NCBI RefSeq assembly: GCF_014656095.1
Contig: NZ_BNBT01000017.1
Span: 20,341-84,340, forward strand
DNA from: Streptomyces longispororuber
Lineage (GTDB): Bacteria > Actinomycetota > Actinomycetes > Streptomycetales > Streptomycetaceae
Reading direction: 5' to 3'
Length of the DNA stretch: 64,000 nucleotides
Of the stretch, positions 42,074 through 51,285 are shown in pieces (position 1 is the stretch's first letter; every line of letters begins with the position of its first letter). The notes beneath the pieces were generated by a model. It did no database searches. It was not told where the DNA came from and saw only the letters and a list, made by a program, of their open reading frames with translations. Both the position numbers and the translations under genes were made by a program.

Positions 42074-45000
42074 CGTCCGGGGCGGCACCGCGGCCCGGGG
42101 CGGCACCGCGGCCCGGGGCCGCCCCGCTCCCCGGGGTCTCGCCGCCCGACGGGTCCTCGCCGCCCCACGGGGCCTCGCCGGTGTCCTGGTACGCACCGAG
42201 ACCCGGGTACGCACCGGTGTCCGGGTACGCACCGGTGTCCAGGCCTTCGGCGGCCTCCGGGTCCTCGGTGGCGTCCGTATCCGTATCCGTATCCGCATCC
42301 GCCGCGCCCGCGTCCGCGCCCGCGTCCATGCGACCCGCTGCGGCGGCGACCTCCCGGGCCCGGTCGAGGCCGGGCCGGTGCCCGGCGGCACGGTGCAGCC
42401 CCATGGACCGCTCGGCGGCCCGTGCCGCCTTGTCGGGCCGGCCGAGGGCCAGGTGGACCCGGGCCAGCTCGGACAGCGCGTCGCCCTCGGCGAGCCGCAG
42501 GCCCGCCCGCCGGGCCGCGCCGAGCGCCCGCCGGGTGCAGGCCAGCGCCTCCCGGTTCTCGCCCAGCTCCCGGTGCACCGCGGACAGGCCCACGCACGCC
42601 TCGGCCAGGGCCCGGGGGCAGCCCGCCGCGCGGGCCGCGGCCAGGGCGCGCCGGTGGTGGTCGTGGGCGCCGGGCACGTCGTCCAGGCGCAGCAGCACCG
42701 AACCGATGGTGTTGAGGGCGTCCGGCTCGATCAGGCGGCGCCGGGTGCGGTGGGTGACGCCGAGCGCGTCCAGGGCGTACTTGAGCGCCAGCCGCGGGTC
42801 GCCGCTGTCCCGGCACACCACCGCGAGGGCGTTGAGCGCGCCCTCCGCCGCGTACGTGGACAGCAGCCTGCCGTCCACCGAGAGGGCCCGCGTGAGCAGG
42901 CGGTGGGCCTCGTCCAGGGAGCCGATGGCGTGCTGCACGGTCGCCCGGCCCCACAGCGACAGCATCACCGTGTGCTGGTCCGCCGACGCCTCGGCGCGCG
43001 CCCCCGCGTCGGCGAAGTGCCCGTCCGCGGCGTCGAGCCGGCCCTGGTCGAACCGGGCGCACCCGAGGACGAACAGCGCCCACGCCTCCCCGGCGGGCTG
43101 CTCGCCCTCGCGGTACAGGGCCAGGGCCCGCAGGGCCTCGTGGGCGGCCTCGTCCAGGCTGCCCAGCTCGCGGTGCGAGGCGGCGAGCCCGAGCACCGCG
43201 CCGGCCCGCTCCACCGGCTGCCCGGCCCGGGCGAACAGCTCGTCGGCGCGGGCGCTGTGCGCGAGCGCGTCCTGGTGCCGGGCCAGCTCCCACAGGACGT
43301 AGCACAGGCTCCAGTGCATCACCGCCCGCGCGTGGTCGTCGCCCTCGGCCTCGGCGGCGCGCAGCCCGGCGTGCGCGGCGCGCAGCCAGTCGGCGCGCCG
43401 GCCGTGCTCCATCAGGTGGCCGTGGACGGCGAGGGCGGACTGCCAGGCGAAGGGGCGCGGGCCGTGCCGCACCGCGTGCTGGGCGCAGGCGAGCAGCGCG
43501 GGCCGCTCGTCGTCCAGCCAGGCGAGGGCGGCGGCGTCACGCGGGAAGGCCAGGGGCGCGGTGGGGGAGCCGTCCGGCTTCGGCGGCCGGGCGGCGTACC
43601 ACGAGTAGAAGGTGCCGTACAGCAGGTGGGCGGCCTGCTGGGCGGTCCCCAGGTACCAGGTGAGCAGGCGGTGGACGGCGGCCTCGCGGACGTCAGGGCC
43701 GTCCTCCTCCTCGGCCCGCTCCCGGGCGAACAACTGGACCAGGGCGTGCAGACGGAACCGGTCGGGCCGGTCGGTCTCCAGGAGGCTGCGGGCGACGAGC
43801 TGGTCGAGGAGCCGCGCCGTGGCGGTCCGCCCGGTCCCGGCGAGCGCGGCGGCGGCCGGGACGGAGACCTCCGGGCCCGGGGCGAGCGAAAGGAGCCGCA
43901 GCAGCTCCCGCTCCGGCGCGGGCAGGGACCGGTAGGACAGCGCGAACGCGCTGCGTACGCCGGTGTGCTGCTCCTGGTCGAGGGCGAGTCCGTCCAGGCG
44001 GTCGGCGCGGAGCTGGCGCACGATCCGCTCGATCGGCAGGTGCCGGTCGCCGACGAGGTGGGCCGCGACGATGCGGACGGCGAGCGGCAGCAGACCGCAC
44101 AGCCGCACGGCCTCGGCGGCGGCCTCCGGTTCGCCCCGCACCCGGTCGGCGCCGATGACGCGGGCGAGCAGCGCCAGCGCCTCCTCCTCGCCGAACACGG
44201 CGAGGCTGACCCGGTGGGCGTCGTGGAACGCGGTGAGCCCGCGCAGGTCGTTGCGGCTGGTGACGACGACGAAGCAGGTGGGGGAGCCGGGCAGCAGCGG
44301 CCGTACCTGTTCGAGCCCGGCGGCGTCGTCGAGCAGGATCAGCACCCGCTTGCCCGCGAGGAGCGAGCGGTACAGGGCGGCCTTCTCGTCCGTGCTCTCC
44401 GGCAGGTGCCCGGTGCCGACGCCGAGGGCCCGCAGGAGCTGGCCGAGGGCCTCGTCGGCGGTGGCCGGGGACTCGGCGGCGTGGCCGCGCAGGTTGGCGT
44501 AGAGCTGCCCGTCGGGGAAGCGGCCGGCGACGCGGTGCATCCAGTGCACGGCGAGCGCGGTCTTGCCGACGCCCGCCATGCCGGAGACGGAGGAGATCAC
44601 CAGGGTCTGCCCCGGGCCCGTGTCGTAGCGGGCCAGGAGCGTGTCGAGTTCGCGCAACTGGTCCGCGCGGCCGGTGAAGGAGGCGATGTCCGGCGGGAGC
44701 TGGCGGGGCACCGGGCGGGCCGGGGGCGGCGGCGCGGCGGCCGGCGCGGAGCCGGGGGCGAGGCCGGGGTCGCCGACCAGGACGCGCTGGTGCAGCTCCT
44801 TGAGCTGGCGCCCGGGCTCGATGCCCACCTCCTCGTCGAGGAGCTGGTAGAACTCCCGGTACGCGGCGAGGGCGTCCGCCTGGCGGCCCGAGCGGTACAG
44901 CGCCAGCATGAGCTGGCAGCGCAGCCGCTCGCGCAGCGGGAACTCCCGCACCAGCGTCGTCAGTTCGGCCACCGCCTCCTCGAAGCGGCCGAGCTCGATC

Positions 45001-45572
45001 AGCGCGTCGAGGCGGTCCTCGCGGGCCACCAGGCGCAGCTCCTCCAGGCGGTCGGTCTCGGCCAGGGCGAAGCTGCGGTCGCTGACCCCTTCGAGCGCGG
45101 GCCCCGTCCACAGCGCCAGGGCCTGGTCGAGCAGGGCGACCACGGCGCGGGCGTCCGCGTCGGCGGCGGCCTTGCGGGCCTGGTCGGTGAGGTGGACGAA
45201 GTGCAGGGCGTCGACCTGCTCGTCGGCCACCTGGAGGGTGTAGCTGGTGTTGCTGCGGGCGCCCGCGCTGACCAGGACCTCGAAGCCGGACGTGGCCCGC
45301 CGGCCCGGCTCCAGGATGCGGCGCAGGTGCAGGACGTGGGTGCGCAGCGCGCTGATCGCGCCGTCCGGGGCGTCGCCCTCCCAGAGGAGTTCGGCGAGCC
45401 GTGAGGTGCTGACCGGCCCGCGGGCCAGTGCCAGCGCCGCGAGCAGCGCACGCTGCTGCGGCCCCAGGCCGACGTGCCGGCCCCGGACCTCCACGCTGAC
45501 CGGCCCCAGGAGACGGACGCGCACCGACTCCTTCGGTGCCTGCGCCTCCTCGGGCCCCGAGGTGCGGCTCAC
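42066..45572 (-). CDS. AfsR-like SARP regulator (HTH-BTAD, NB-ARC ATPase, TPR)
   Basis: A 1168-residue multidomain activator. Residues ~15-110 form an OmpR-like winged helix (LLGPVSVEVRGRHVGLGPQQRALLAALAL, ISALRTHVLHLRRIL) and ~110-265 the BTAD domain. An NB-ARC ATPase follows with P-loop GMAGVGKTAL and Walker B VLILLDDA; the C-terminal half is TPR-like helices. The last ~80 residues are acidic/Gly repeats (TDTDTDA; DTGAYPDTGAYP; GAAPGRGAAPGRG). Start GTG 45572 has GGGAG upstream. SARPs bind direct repeats near -35 regions and activate antibiotic genes; the facing BacA-like operon is the nearest candidate target. Confidence 0.9.
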   Translation of the reverse strand: MSRTSGPEEAQAPKESVRVRLLGPVSVEVRGRHVGLGPQQRALLAALALARGPVSTSRLAELLWEGDAPDGAISALRTHVLHLRRILEPGRRATSGFEVLVSAGARSNTSYTLQVADEQVDALHFVHLTDQARKAAADADARAVVALLDQALALWTGPALEGVSDRSFALAETDRLEELRLVAREDRLDALIELGRFEEAVAELTTLVREFPLRERLRCQLMLALYRSGRQADALAAYREFYQLLDEEVGIEPGRQLKELHQRVLVGDPGLAPGSAPAAAPPPPARPVPRQLPPDIASFTGRADQLRELDTLLARYDTGPGQTLVISSVSGMAGVGKTALAVHWMHRVAGRFPDGQLYANLRGHAAESPATADEALGQLLRALGVGTGHLPESTDEKAALYRSLLAGKRVLILLDDAAGLEQVRPLLPGSPTCFVVVTSRNDLRGLTAFHDAHRVSLAVFGEEEALALLARVIGADRVRGEPEAAAEAVRLCGLLPLAVRIVAAHLVGDRHLPIERIVRQLRADRLDGLALDQEQHTGVRSAFALSYRSLPAPERELLRLLSLAPGPEVSVPAAAALAGTGRTATARLLDQLVARSLLETDRPDRFRLHALVQLFARERAEEEDGPDVREAAVHRLLTWYLGTAQQAAHLLYGTFYSWYAARPPKPDGSPTAPLAFPRDAAALAWLDDERPALLACAQHAVRHGPRPFAWQSALAVHGHLMEHGRRADWLRAAHAGLRAAEAEGDDHARAVMHWSLCYVLWELARHQDALAHSARADELFARAGQPVERAGAVLGLAASHRELGSLDEAAHEALRALALYREGEQPAGEAWALFVLGCARFDQGRLDAADGHFADAGARAEASADQHTVMLSLWGRATVQHAIGSLDEAHRLLTRALSVDGRLLSTYAAEGALNALAVVCRDSGDPRLALKYALDALGVTHRTRRRLIEPDALNTIGSVLLRLDDVPGAHDHHRRALAAARAAGCPRALAEACVGLSAVHRELGENREALACTRRALGAARRAGLRLAEGDALSELARVHLALGRPDKAARAAERSMGLHRAAGHRPGLDRAREVAAAAGRMDAGADAGAADADTDTDTDATEDPEAAEGLDTGAYPDTGAYPGLGAYQDTGEAPWGGEDPSGGETPGSGAAPGRGAAPGRGAAPDVN

Positions 45573-45729
45573 ACGACTCCCTCAGTCTCCCGGTTTCCGG
45601 TCCTTCTCCGGTCCCTGTTCTGTCGGTCGCCTTTCCGCCCCCGTTCGGTTGCAGTGCGCGTGCGCCCGGCCGGTGCCCGGTGGGGCGCGGCCGCCGTCGG
45701 CGTCCGCCCGGCCGACGGCCCGTACGGGC

Positions 45730-46050
45730 TCAGCCGGGTCCGGTGACGAAGCGCCGGATGACGCCGTCGGACACCGTGAACTCCCAGGCCGTGTCGATGT
45801 CTCCCCAGATGTCGTTGTGGAAGCGGGCGCCGATCGACAGGCCGTCGGCCGACTCGCGCACCACCTCCATCCGCGCGTGGGAGGAGAACAGCTCCCGCTC
45901 CACCCACGCGTGGAGGTCGCGCTCGGTGCCGACGTCGACGACGGTGGCGTCCTTGGCGAGCACGGCCCACAGGGCCTGCTGGTCCTGGGCGTTGATCGCG
46001 TCGACGAAGGCGCGTACCGCCGGGTGGGACGGCTTGGCGCTGGAGGTCAT
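45730..46050 (-). CDS. SnoaL-like (NTF2-fold) protein
   Basis: A 106-residue protein, VRAFVDAINAQDQQALWAVLAKDATVVDVG then a short beta-rich second half ending TVSDGVIRRFVTGPG. This is the compact SnoaL/DUF4440-like pattern. It lies 53 bp downstream of a second SnoaL-like gene in the same direction. ATG 46050 precedes MTSSAKPSHPAVRAF. It may bind a small ligand; function unknown. Confidence 0.75.
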   Translation of the reverse strand: MTSSAKPSHPAVRAFVDAINAQDQQALWAVLAKDATVVDVGTERDLHAWVERELFSSHARMEVVRESADGLSIGARFHNDIWGDIDTAWEFTVSDGVIRRFVTGPG

Positions 46051-46103
46051 CTCTGCTGGCTCTCCTGGTCGTGGTGGCGGGGGCCGGGCGCGGGGGCGGC
46101 CGC

Positions 46104-46529
46104 TCAGCCGTCGGTCACGGCCCGGTGCAGCGCGTGGGTGTCCTCGAACAGGTGGTAGCGGGCCACCTTGCCGTCGACCACCGTGAGGTGCGCCGCGAAC
46201 GGCGTGGTCAGCGGCTTGCCGGTGGCTTTGACGGTGTCCCGCAGATGCCCGATGATCACCCCTTGCCCGCCGTCGACCACGATGTGCGTGACGGTGAACT
46301 CCTCGGGCTGCAGGTACTCGTGGAGCGTGGTGAAGAAATGCCTGACGCCCTGCGGCCCGGTGTGGTGGCCCGACCACGGCACCTCGGGCGAACCGGGGGC
46401 GAGGAACTCCACCTCGTCGGAGAAGAGCCGCAGCGCGCCGTCCAGGTCCCGCTCCGCGAGGCGGGCCAGATAGGCGTCGATCACCCCTCTGGTGGACTGC
46501 GCGGATGCGGTGGGGGAGTGCGTGGACAT
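46104..46529 (-). CDS. SnoaL-like polyketide cyclase/limonene-epoxide-hydrolase-fold protein
   Basis: A 141-residue NTF2-fold protein: RGVIDAYLARLAERDLDGALRLFSDEVEFLAPG, GHHTGPQGVRHFFTTLHEY, FAAHLTVVDGKVARYHLFEDTHAL. It matches the SnoaL-like nuclear-transport-factor group common next to regulators in Streptomyces. It is probably co-transcribed with the smaller homologue at 45730-46050 and could form a heterodimer with it. Catalytic residues cannot be assigned. Confidence 0.78.
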   Translation of the reverse strand: MSTHSPTASAQSTRGVIDAYLARLAERDLDGALRLFSDEVEFLAPGSPEVPWSGHHTGPQGVRHFFTTLHEYLQPEEFTVTHIVVDGGQGVIIGHLRDTVKATGKPLTTPFAAHLTVVDGKVARYHLFEDTHALHRAVTDG

Positions 46530-46856
46530 CTCACCAGCTCCTCGTCTGTCGCTGAGGCGTCGACCGGCTGTTCGAGCAGGTCGAGCCGACCGTGCGGCGT
46601 GACCGCCGACCGTGAAGTCCCAGTGTGGTGCGCCTGTGGCGGGGAGCGTAAGGCAGTCGCCGCTTTCCCGCCATGAGGAGGCGGCGCGCGGGGCCACGTT
46701 GGCGGGCAACCGACGGTACGCGCCGCAGGTCACCGGGCGGTCCGGGGTAATTCGCTCGCGGTTCAGGCACCGGGCCGACACCATGGGGCCTCCGCGCGGG
46801 ACGCTTCTCACGGTTCTCAAGTTCTCCGAGTACGGCACGACGCACAAGGTGGTCTC
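46530..46856. other. Divergent intergenic region, no gene seen
   Basis: About 330 bp between the SnoaL-like gene (minus) and the small gene at 46857 (plus). It must carry both promoters; no clear hexamers, repeats or further ORFs can be supported. Confidence 0.4.
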
Positions 46857-47087
46857 ATGGCACGGGCGCAGGGGTTCGTATACGAGGAACGCGGCGACGG
46901 TTCCGTGGAGATACGCCACCACGGCCGCCCGGCGGCCCTCCTGCGCGGCGGCCGCGCCCGGCGCTTCCTGCACGAGGCGACCACCGGCGACGCCCAGCTC
47001 ACCATGGCCCGCTGGACCGGCGACTACCGCCGTGGCAACGAGCGGGCGGCCCGCCTGCACCCCCGCAATGCCCGCGGGACCCGGTAG
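46857..47087 (+). CDS. Small conserved hypothetical protein
   Basis: A 76-residue basic protein: FVYEERGDGSVEIRHHGRPAALLRGGRARRFL, then DAQLTMARWTGDYRRGNERAARLHPRN. I recall similar short proteins with a GNYKRGNERxARxHPRN ending in other Streptomyces; they have no assigned function. The amphipathic strand-helix pattern and composition look coding. The ATG at 46857 has no strong ribosome binding site. Confidence 0.65.
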   Translation: MARAQGFVYEERGDGSVEIRHHGRPAALLRGGRARRFLHEATTGDAQLTMARWTGDYRRGNERAARLHPRNARGTR

Positions 47088-47407
47088 GCCGCGCCGGGGC
47101 GTGCCGCGGTACGGGTGGGGAGGGTGAGGGTGCACGGACCCCGGGGCGGTGGAGTGTGTCACGAGGGGGGCGCGCGCCGTCGGCCCTCACGTACGGGTGG
47201 GACGTGACGGTACGTACGTGACATCCGTGCCGTACGAGGAGAGCCGTACGAGGAGAAGCGCGGCGGAGGTGGCGGCTGTGCCGTGGGCGCGGTCGGGTCC
47301 CGGCCGAGGGCCGTACGGGCCGTACAGCCGCCGAGGGCCGTCCATCAGAAGCCGCGCGCGGCGCCTACGCTTTCGGGCGGTATCCGATCCCACCCCTGGA
47401 GCACCCC
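47088..47407. other. Intergenic region with CCGTACGAGGAGA direct repeats
   Basis: About 320 bp without a supported gene. A CCGTACGAGGAGA motif occurs twice in tandem around 47231-47260, and GTACG-rich short inverted repeats are nearby. It holds the promoter of the nitrobindin gene. Confidence 0.4.
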
Positions 47408-47962
47408 GTGACCGCATCCGTACCGGACTCCGTACCGGAGCTTCCCTTCCCCGACGCCCACCGGCCGGAGGAGGACCCCGCCCCGCACGCGCTGCTCGCG
47501 CCCGTGACATGGCTTCTGGGCACCTGGCACGGCCGGGGCGAGGGCGGATACCCCACGCTCGACGGGGACTTCACGTACGCCCAGGAGGTCACGTTCCGCC
47601 ACGACGGCCGCCCCTTCCTGCGCTACGAGGCCCGCGCCTGGCTCCTGGACGCCGACGGCGCCCCGCTGCGCCCGGCCGCGCGGGAGAGCGGCTGGTGGCG
47701 GCTCCAGCCGGAAGGCCGCGTGGAGGCCGTCGTCACCCAGCCCACCGGCGTCGTCGAGGTCGCGGTCGGCGTCGCCACGGACGCCGCCGTCGACCTGGCC
47801 ACCCACACGGTGGCGCGCACGCCGACCGCCAAACAGGTCGACGCCACCCGCCGCCGCTACACCCTGGCCGACGACGGCACGCTCACCTTCACCCACGACC
47901 TCGCCGCGGTCGGACAGCCGCTCCAGCACCACCTGTCGGCCCGGCTGCGGCGCCGCGGGTAG
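47408..47962 (+). CDS. Nitrobindin-like heme-binding beta-barrel (FABP family)
   Basis: A 184-residue protein of the THAP4/nitrobindin ten-stranded barrel family, with the diagnostic [16 protein letters not shown] motif (GxWxGxGxG) at residues ~37-52, [17 protein letters not shown], and a C-terminal [11 protein letters not shown] carrying the likely heme-ligand His. These proteins bind ferric heme and react with NO or peroxynitrite. The start is GTG 47408. It is ordinary Streptomyces chromosome content; the neighbours give no further clue. Confidence 0.87.
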   Translation: MTASVPDSVPELPFPDAHRPEEDPAPHALLAPVTWLLGTWHGRGEGGYPTLDGDFTYAQEVTFRHDGRPFLRYEARAWLLDADGAPLRPAARESGWWRLQPEGRVEAVVTQPTGVVEVAVGVATDAAVDLATHTVARTPTAKQVDATRRRYTLADDGTLTFTHDLAAVGQPLQHHLSARLRRRG

Positions 47963-47979
47963 CCCCGTGGCCGCGGGCG

Positions 47980-48657
47980 TCAGTCCTGGCGCACCGTCAC
48001 GTCGCCGATGTTCGTGCGTGCCTCCACCCTGAGGTCCGCCGCGTCGCCCGCGCCGTCCGCGTCGTCCGTGTCATTCTCGGTCACCGCCACCCGCCGCTCA
48101 CCGATCTTGGTGAAGGCCGTGACGTCGTACGGTCCGGTGTCCCGGGGGAGGCGCAGCCGCACGTCGCCGATCCGGGAGCGGGCCTCGACGGAGCCGCGTA
48201 CGCCGGTCACCGTGACGTCACCGAGCCGTGTCACGGCCCGCACCCGGACGCCCGCCGGCACCGTCAGGCGGTAGTCGGACGCGCACCGGCCCACGCCCTC
48301 ACCGCAGTCGGCGGTGACGCGCAGTGTGTCCCCGTCCCGCTCGACGCGCTCGTCGGGCGACCGCAGCGACTTGGTGAGCTCCTTGCGCAGCTCCAGGCGG
48401 TCGCCGCGCCCGGCCGCGTCGATCCGCAGGTCGCCGCTGTCGATCTCGACCACCACGGTGCGTACGTCCCGGTCGATCGCGGTGGTGCCGGTCTCGGTAC
48501 GGGTGATGAGGAAGAGCAGCAGGTACCACGCGCCGCCGCCGACCAGCGTGAGGGCGGTCAGGAGCGCGAGGACGCGGGCGACGCGGCGCGGCACGGAGCG
48601 CCGGGGGCGGCCGGGCGGGCGCGGCACGGTGCCGGGCGGGGTGCGGGTCTCGTGCAT
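47980..48657 (-). CDS. DUF4097-like membrane-anchored beta-helix protein
   Basis: A 225-residue protein with a cytoplasmic Arg/Pro-rich N-terminus, one TM helix (VLALLTALTLVGGGAWYLLLFLI) and an exported beta-rich domain of repeated short strands (GDVTVTGVRGSVEARSRIGDVRLRLP, KIGERRVAV, NIGDVTVRQD). This repeat style is typical of DUF4097 putative adhesin-like domains. It is the last gene of an apparent HK-RR-DUF4097 operon (22-bp gap), so it may be sensed or regulated by the two-component system, like LiaX-type proteins. Confidence 0.8.
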   Translation of the reverse strand: MHETRTPPGTVPRPPGRPRRSVPRRVARVLALLTALTLVGGGAWYLLLFLITRTETGTTAIDRDVRTVVVEIDSGDLRIDAAGRGDRLELRKELTKSLRSPDERVERDGDTLRVTADCGEGVGRCASDYRLTVPAGVRVRAVTRLGDVTVTGVRGSVEARSRIGDVRLRLPRDTGPYDVTAFTKIGERRVAVTENDTDDADGAGDAADLRVEARTNIGDVTVRQD

Positions 48658-48679
48658 GGCTGGATCCGGTCTCCCGTGG

Positions 48680-49387
48680 TCAGGGGCGGTCGGTCGGGGC
48701 GGCTGGGGCGGCTGGGGCGGTCAGGGAGTCGGGGGAGGCGAGGGAGTCGATGTACCGCAGGACGGCGCGGACACGGCGGTGACTCCGGTCGTCGGGGCGC
48801 AGGCCGAGCTTGGTGAAGAGGGAGCGGATGTGCTTCTCGACGGCGCGCTCGGTGATGAACAGGCGGTCCGCGAGGCCGCCGTTGCTGAGCCCCTCCGCCA
48901 TCAGCGCGAGCACCTCACGCTCGCGCGCGGTGAGCGCGGCCAGGGCGTCCTGCCTCCGGTTGGCGGCGAAGATCTGGCTGACCACCTCGGCGTCGAGGGC
49001 GGTGCCGCCGCCGGCGACCCGGTGCAGCGCGGCCACGAACTCGTCCACGTCGGCGACCCGGTCCTTGAGCAGGTAGCCGAGGCCCTCGCTGCCGGCGGCG
49101 AGCAGCTTGGCGGCGTAGTGGGCCTCCACGTACTGGGACAGCACGAGGACGGGGCGTCCGGGGTCGGCGGCGCGGAGCGCCAGGGCGGCGCGCAGCCCCT
49201 CGTCGGTGTGGGTGGGCGGCATGCGCACGTCCACCACGCACAGGTCGGGTCCGAGGCCGGCGGCCAGGGCGAGCAGTTCACCGGCGTCACCGGCCTGCCC
49301 GACCACGTCCACGTCCTCGTCCGCCAGCAGCTTGGCCAGGCCGCTGCGCAGCAGCACGGAGTCCTCGGCGAGCACGACGCGCAACAC
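48680..49387 (-). CDS. NarL/LuxR-family response regulator
   Basis: A 235-residue regulator. The receiver domain has VVLAEDSVLLRSGL (acidic pair), phospho-acceptor Asp in LCVVDVRMPP, and Lys in YLLKDRV. The C-terminal LuxR helix-turn-helix reads LTAREREVLALMAEGLSNGGLADRLFITERAVEKHIRSLFTKLGL. An Ala/Pro-rich tail follows. It is the partner of the histidine kinase at 49392, with only 4 bp between the genes. Confidence 0.92.
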   Translation of the reverse strand: MLRVVLAEDSVLLRSGLAKLLADEDVDVVGQAGDAGELLALAAGLGPDLCVVDVRMPPTHTDEGLRAALALRAADPGRPVLVLSQYVEAHYAAKLLAAGSEGLGYLLKDRVADVDEFVAALHRVAGGGTALDAEVVSQIFAANRRQDALAALTAREREVLALMAEGLSNGGLADRLFITERAVEKHIRSLFTKLGLRPDDRSHRRVRAVLRYIDSLASPDSLTAPAAPAAPTDRP

Positions 49388-49391
49388 GGTT

Positions 49392-50666
49392 CTACGCCCT
49401 CCAGGGAAGCGTGACGTCGACGACGGTGGGCCCGCCGCCGGGGCTGGACAGGGCGAGGCGCCCGTCCACCGCCCGGACGCGGTCCCGCAGCCCGCTGAGG
49501 CCCGTCCCGCGCCCGGGGTCGGCGCCCCCGACGCCGTCGTCGCCGACCGTCACCCGCAGCAGGTCCGCCTCGCGGGCGACGCGGACCTCGGCCCGGTCCG
49601 CGGCGGCGTGCTTGGCGACGTTGGTGAGGAGTTCGCAGACCACGTAGTACGCGACGGCCTCGGCCCGGGGCGAGGGCCGCTCCGGCAGGTGTGCCGCGAG
49701 GTCGACCGGCACCGGGCAGCGGGCCGCGAGCGCGGCGAGGGCGGGCTCGATGCCCTGCTCGGTGAGCACGGCCGGGTGCAGGCCCCGGGTCACGTCGCGC
49801 AGCTCCCGCATGGCCGCCTTGGCCTCCTCGTGGGCGGTGAGCACCAACTGCCGCGCCCTGTCCGGGTCGCGGTCGAAGCGGGACTTGGCCCGGCCCAGGG
49901 TCATGGCGACGGACAGCAGCCGCTGCTGCGCCCCGTCGTGCAGGTCGCGCTCGATGCGCCGCCGCTCCTGCTCCGCGGCGTCGACCATCCGCGAGCGGCT
50001 GTCCTCCAGGTCCGTCAGGCGCCGTACCAGGTGGTCGACGTGGCCGGCGCCGAGGAACCGGGCGATCAGGGCCGACTCGGCACGGGCCAGCGGCCCGCCG
50101 AGCCACAGGCCGGTGCCGAGCAGCCCCACGCCGACGGCACCGGCGGGTACGGTCAGGGCCGGGGTGCCCACGTCCAGGCCGAGCAGCGAGGAGCCCTCCG
50201 GCAGGAAGGGGCCCAGGAGCGGCAGCAGGGACAGGAGCAGCCCCGCGGCCAGCAGCCCCGCCACCAACCCGCCCACGGCACACCCCCACAGGGCCATGAC
50301 CCCGGTGTAGCCCAGCTCCCGCCAGGCGCGGCGGCCGAAGGTCCGCTCCAGCCGCTCCTTCCAGCCGGTGCCGGGCACGGCGGCGGGCACCTCGACGTCC
50401 ACGTCCAGCAGCAGGTGGAGGCGCGCGCGGTCGAGGCGGCCCGTCCAGTGCGCGAGCTTCATCGCCGCGGGCAGCAGCGGCAGGCCCAGCAGGAGCAGCG
50501 GGGTCAGGGCCGCGCCGAGGGCGAACAGCGTGACCGGGACGACGTACAGCGGCGTGAGCGCCAGGGTGGTCAGCAGGTGCAGCAGCCCGTCCCGCGTGTC
50601 CCGGCCGAGCAGCCCCCGCGCGCCGCGGAACGGGACACCCCGGACCCGAGGTGGTCTCAGCCTCAT
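49392..50666 (-). CDS. Sensor histidine kinase (HisKA_3 type)
   Basis: A 424-residue membrane kinase. The N-terminal half is a four-helix membrane sensor (LLHLLTTLALTPLYVVPVTL; LTPLLLLGLPLLPAAMKLA; GVMALWGCAVGGLVAGLLAA; TPALTVPAGAVGVGLLGTGL) of the 'putative sensor' type seen in LiaS-like kinases. The phospho-acceptor His is in ERRRIERDLHDGAQQRLLSV. The HATPase has AYYVVCELLTNVAKHAAA (N box) and VGDDGVGGADPGRGTGLSGLRDRV (G boxes). The start is ATG 50666 with GGGGGA upstream. It probably responds to envelope stress; the signal is not known. Confidence 0.9.
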   Translation of the reverse strand: MRLRPPRVRGVPFRGARGLLGRDTRDGLLHLLTTLALTPLYVVPVTLFALGAALTPLLLLGLPLLPAAMKLAHWTGRLDRARLHLLLDVDVEVPAAVPGTGWKERLERTFGRRAWRELGYTGVMALWGCAVGGLVAGLLAAGLLLSLLPLLGPFLPEGSSLLGLDVGTPALTVPAGAVGVGLLGTGLWLGGPLARAESALIARFLGAGHVDHLVRRLTDLEDSRSRMVDAAEQERRRIERDLHDGAQQRLLSVAMTLGRAKSRFDRDPDRARQLVLTAHEEAKAAMRELRDVTRGLHPAVLTEQGIEPALAALAARCPVPVDLAAHLPERPSPRAEAVAYYVVCELLTNVAKHAAADRAEVRVAREADLLRVTVGDDGVGGADPGRGTGLSGLRDRVRAVDGRLALSSPGGGPTVVDVTLPWRA

Positions 50667-50784
50667 GGTCCCCCGGTCTCGACTCAACTCGCCCGATCCT
50701 AGGCAGGCTCCGGGAACGGGTCCGAGCGTGCGGGCACGTGCATCGGTGGTAGTGGCAGCACTACTGGCCCTGGGCCGGGTTCCG

Positions 50785-50867
50785 GAACGCGTCGTACCGG
50801 AACCCGTCGTACCGGTAAGCGTCGTGCCGGAACCCGTCGCGCCGGAACCCGTCGTACCGGTACGCGG
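50785..50867. repeat. 15-bp tandem repeats (about 5.5 units)
   Basis: Units GGAACGCGTCGTACC, GGAACCCGTCGTACC, GGTAAGCGTCGTGCC, GGAACCCGTCGCGCC and GGAACCCGTCGTACC, plus a partial sixth, lie in the 619-bp gap between the kinase and phospholipase genes. The gap has no other supported feature apart from AGGAGG before 51286. Confidence 0.85.
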
Positions 50868-51285
50868 GCGCCGGAGCGTGCCCTACCGGAAGGCGGGAAT
50901 CCGGAGCCGCCCCGCACAGCGGCGATTGACCGGAACTGCCCCCTCGCGGCAGGCGGTTCGGCAGAGCCCCTGTCGGCCAGCGCGGCGCGGCCGTCGTAGG
51001 CCCGAGGCGTGCCCGCCGCCCCGCGCACGAGGTACGCGCCCCGCGCGGGGCGCTTCCCCACACCCCTCGTTCCACCGTCGCGCACGTTTACGGCCAACTC
51101 CCGCGGCGCATGGCCTCCATGACGTGGTGGCCGATCGTCACCGGGTCGCAAGCCCGGCGCGGCACGCGCGTCCACCGGCCGTCAGGTCGGTGGTGATCAC
51201 TGGAGGGCGGGACCCGCGCACCGCGAGTCCTGTCATGACCCCCACATGTCCCGTGGACGGGACCCGCACGAGGAGGAACCCCACC

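Noticed and set aside
50761..51075. Minus-strand ORF ending in YRYDGFRRDGF repeats
   Set aside because: The repeats reflect the 15-bp DNA tandem repeat; the remainder is Arg/Pro/Gly-rich without a start signal or known domain.
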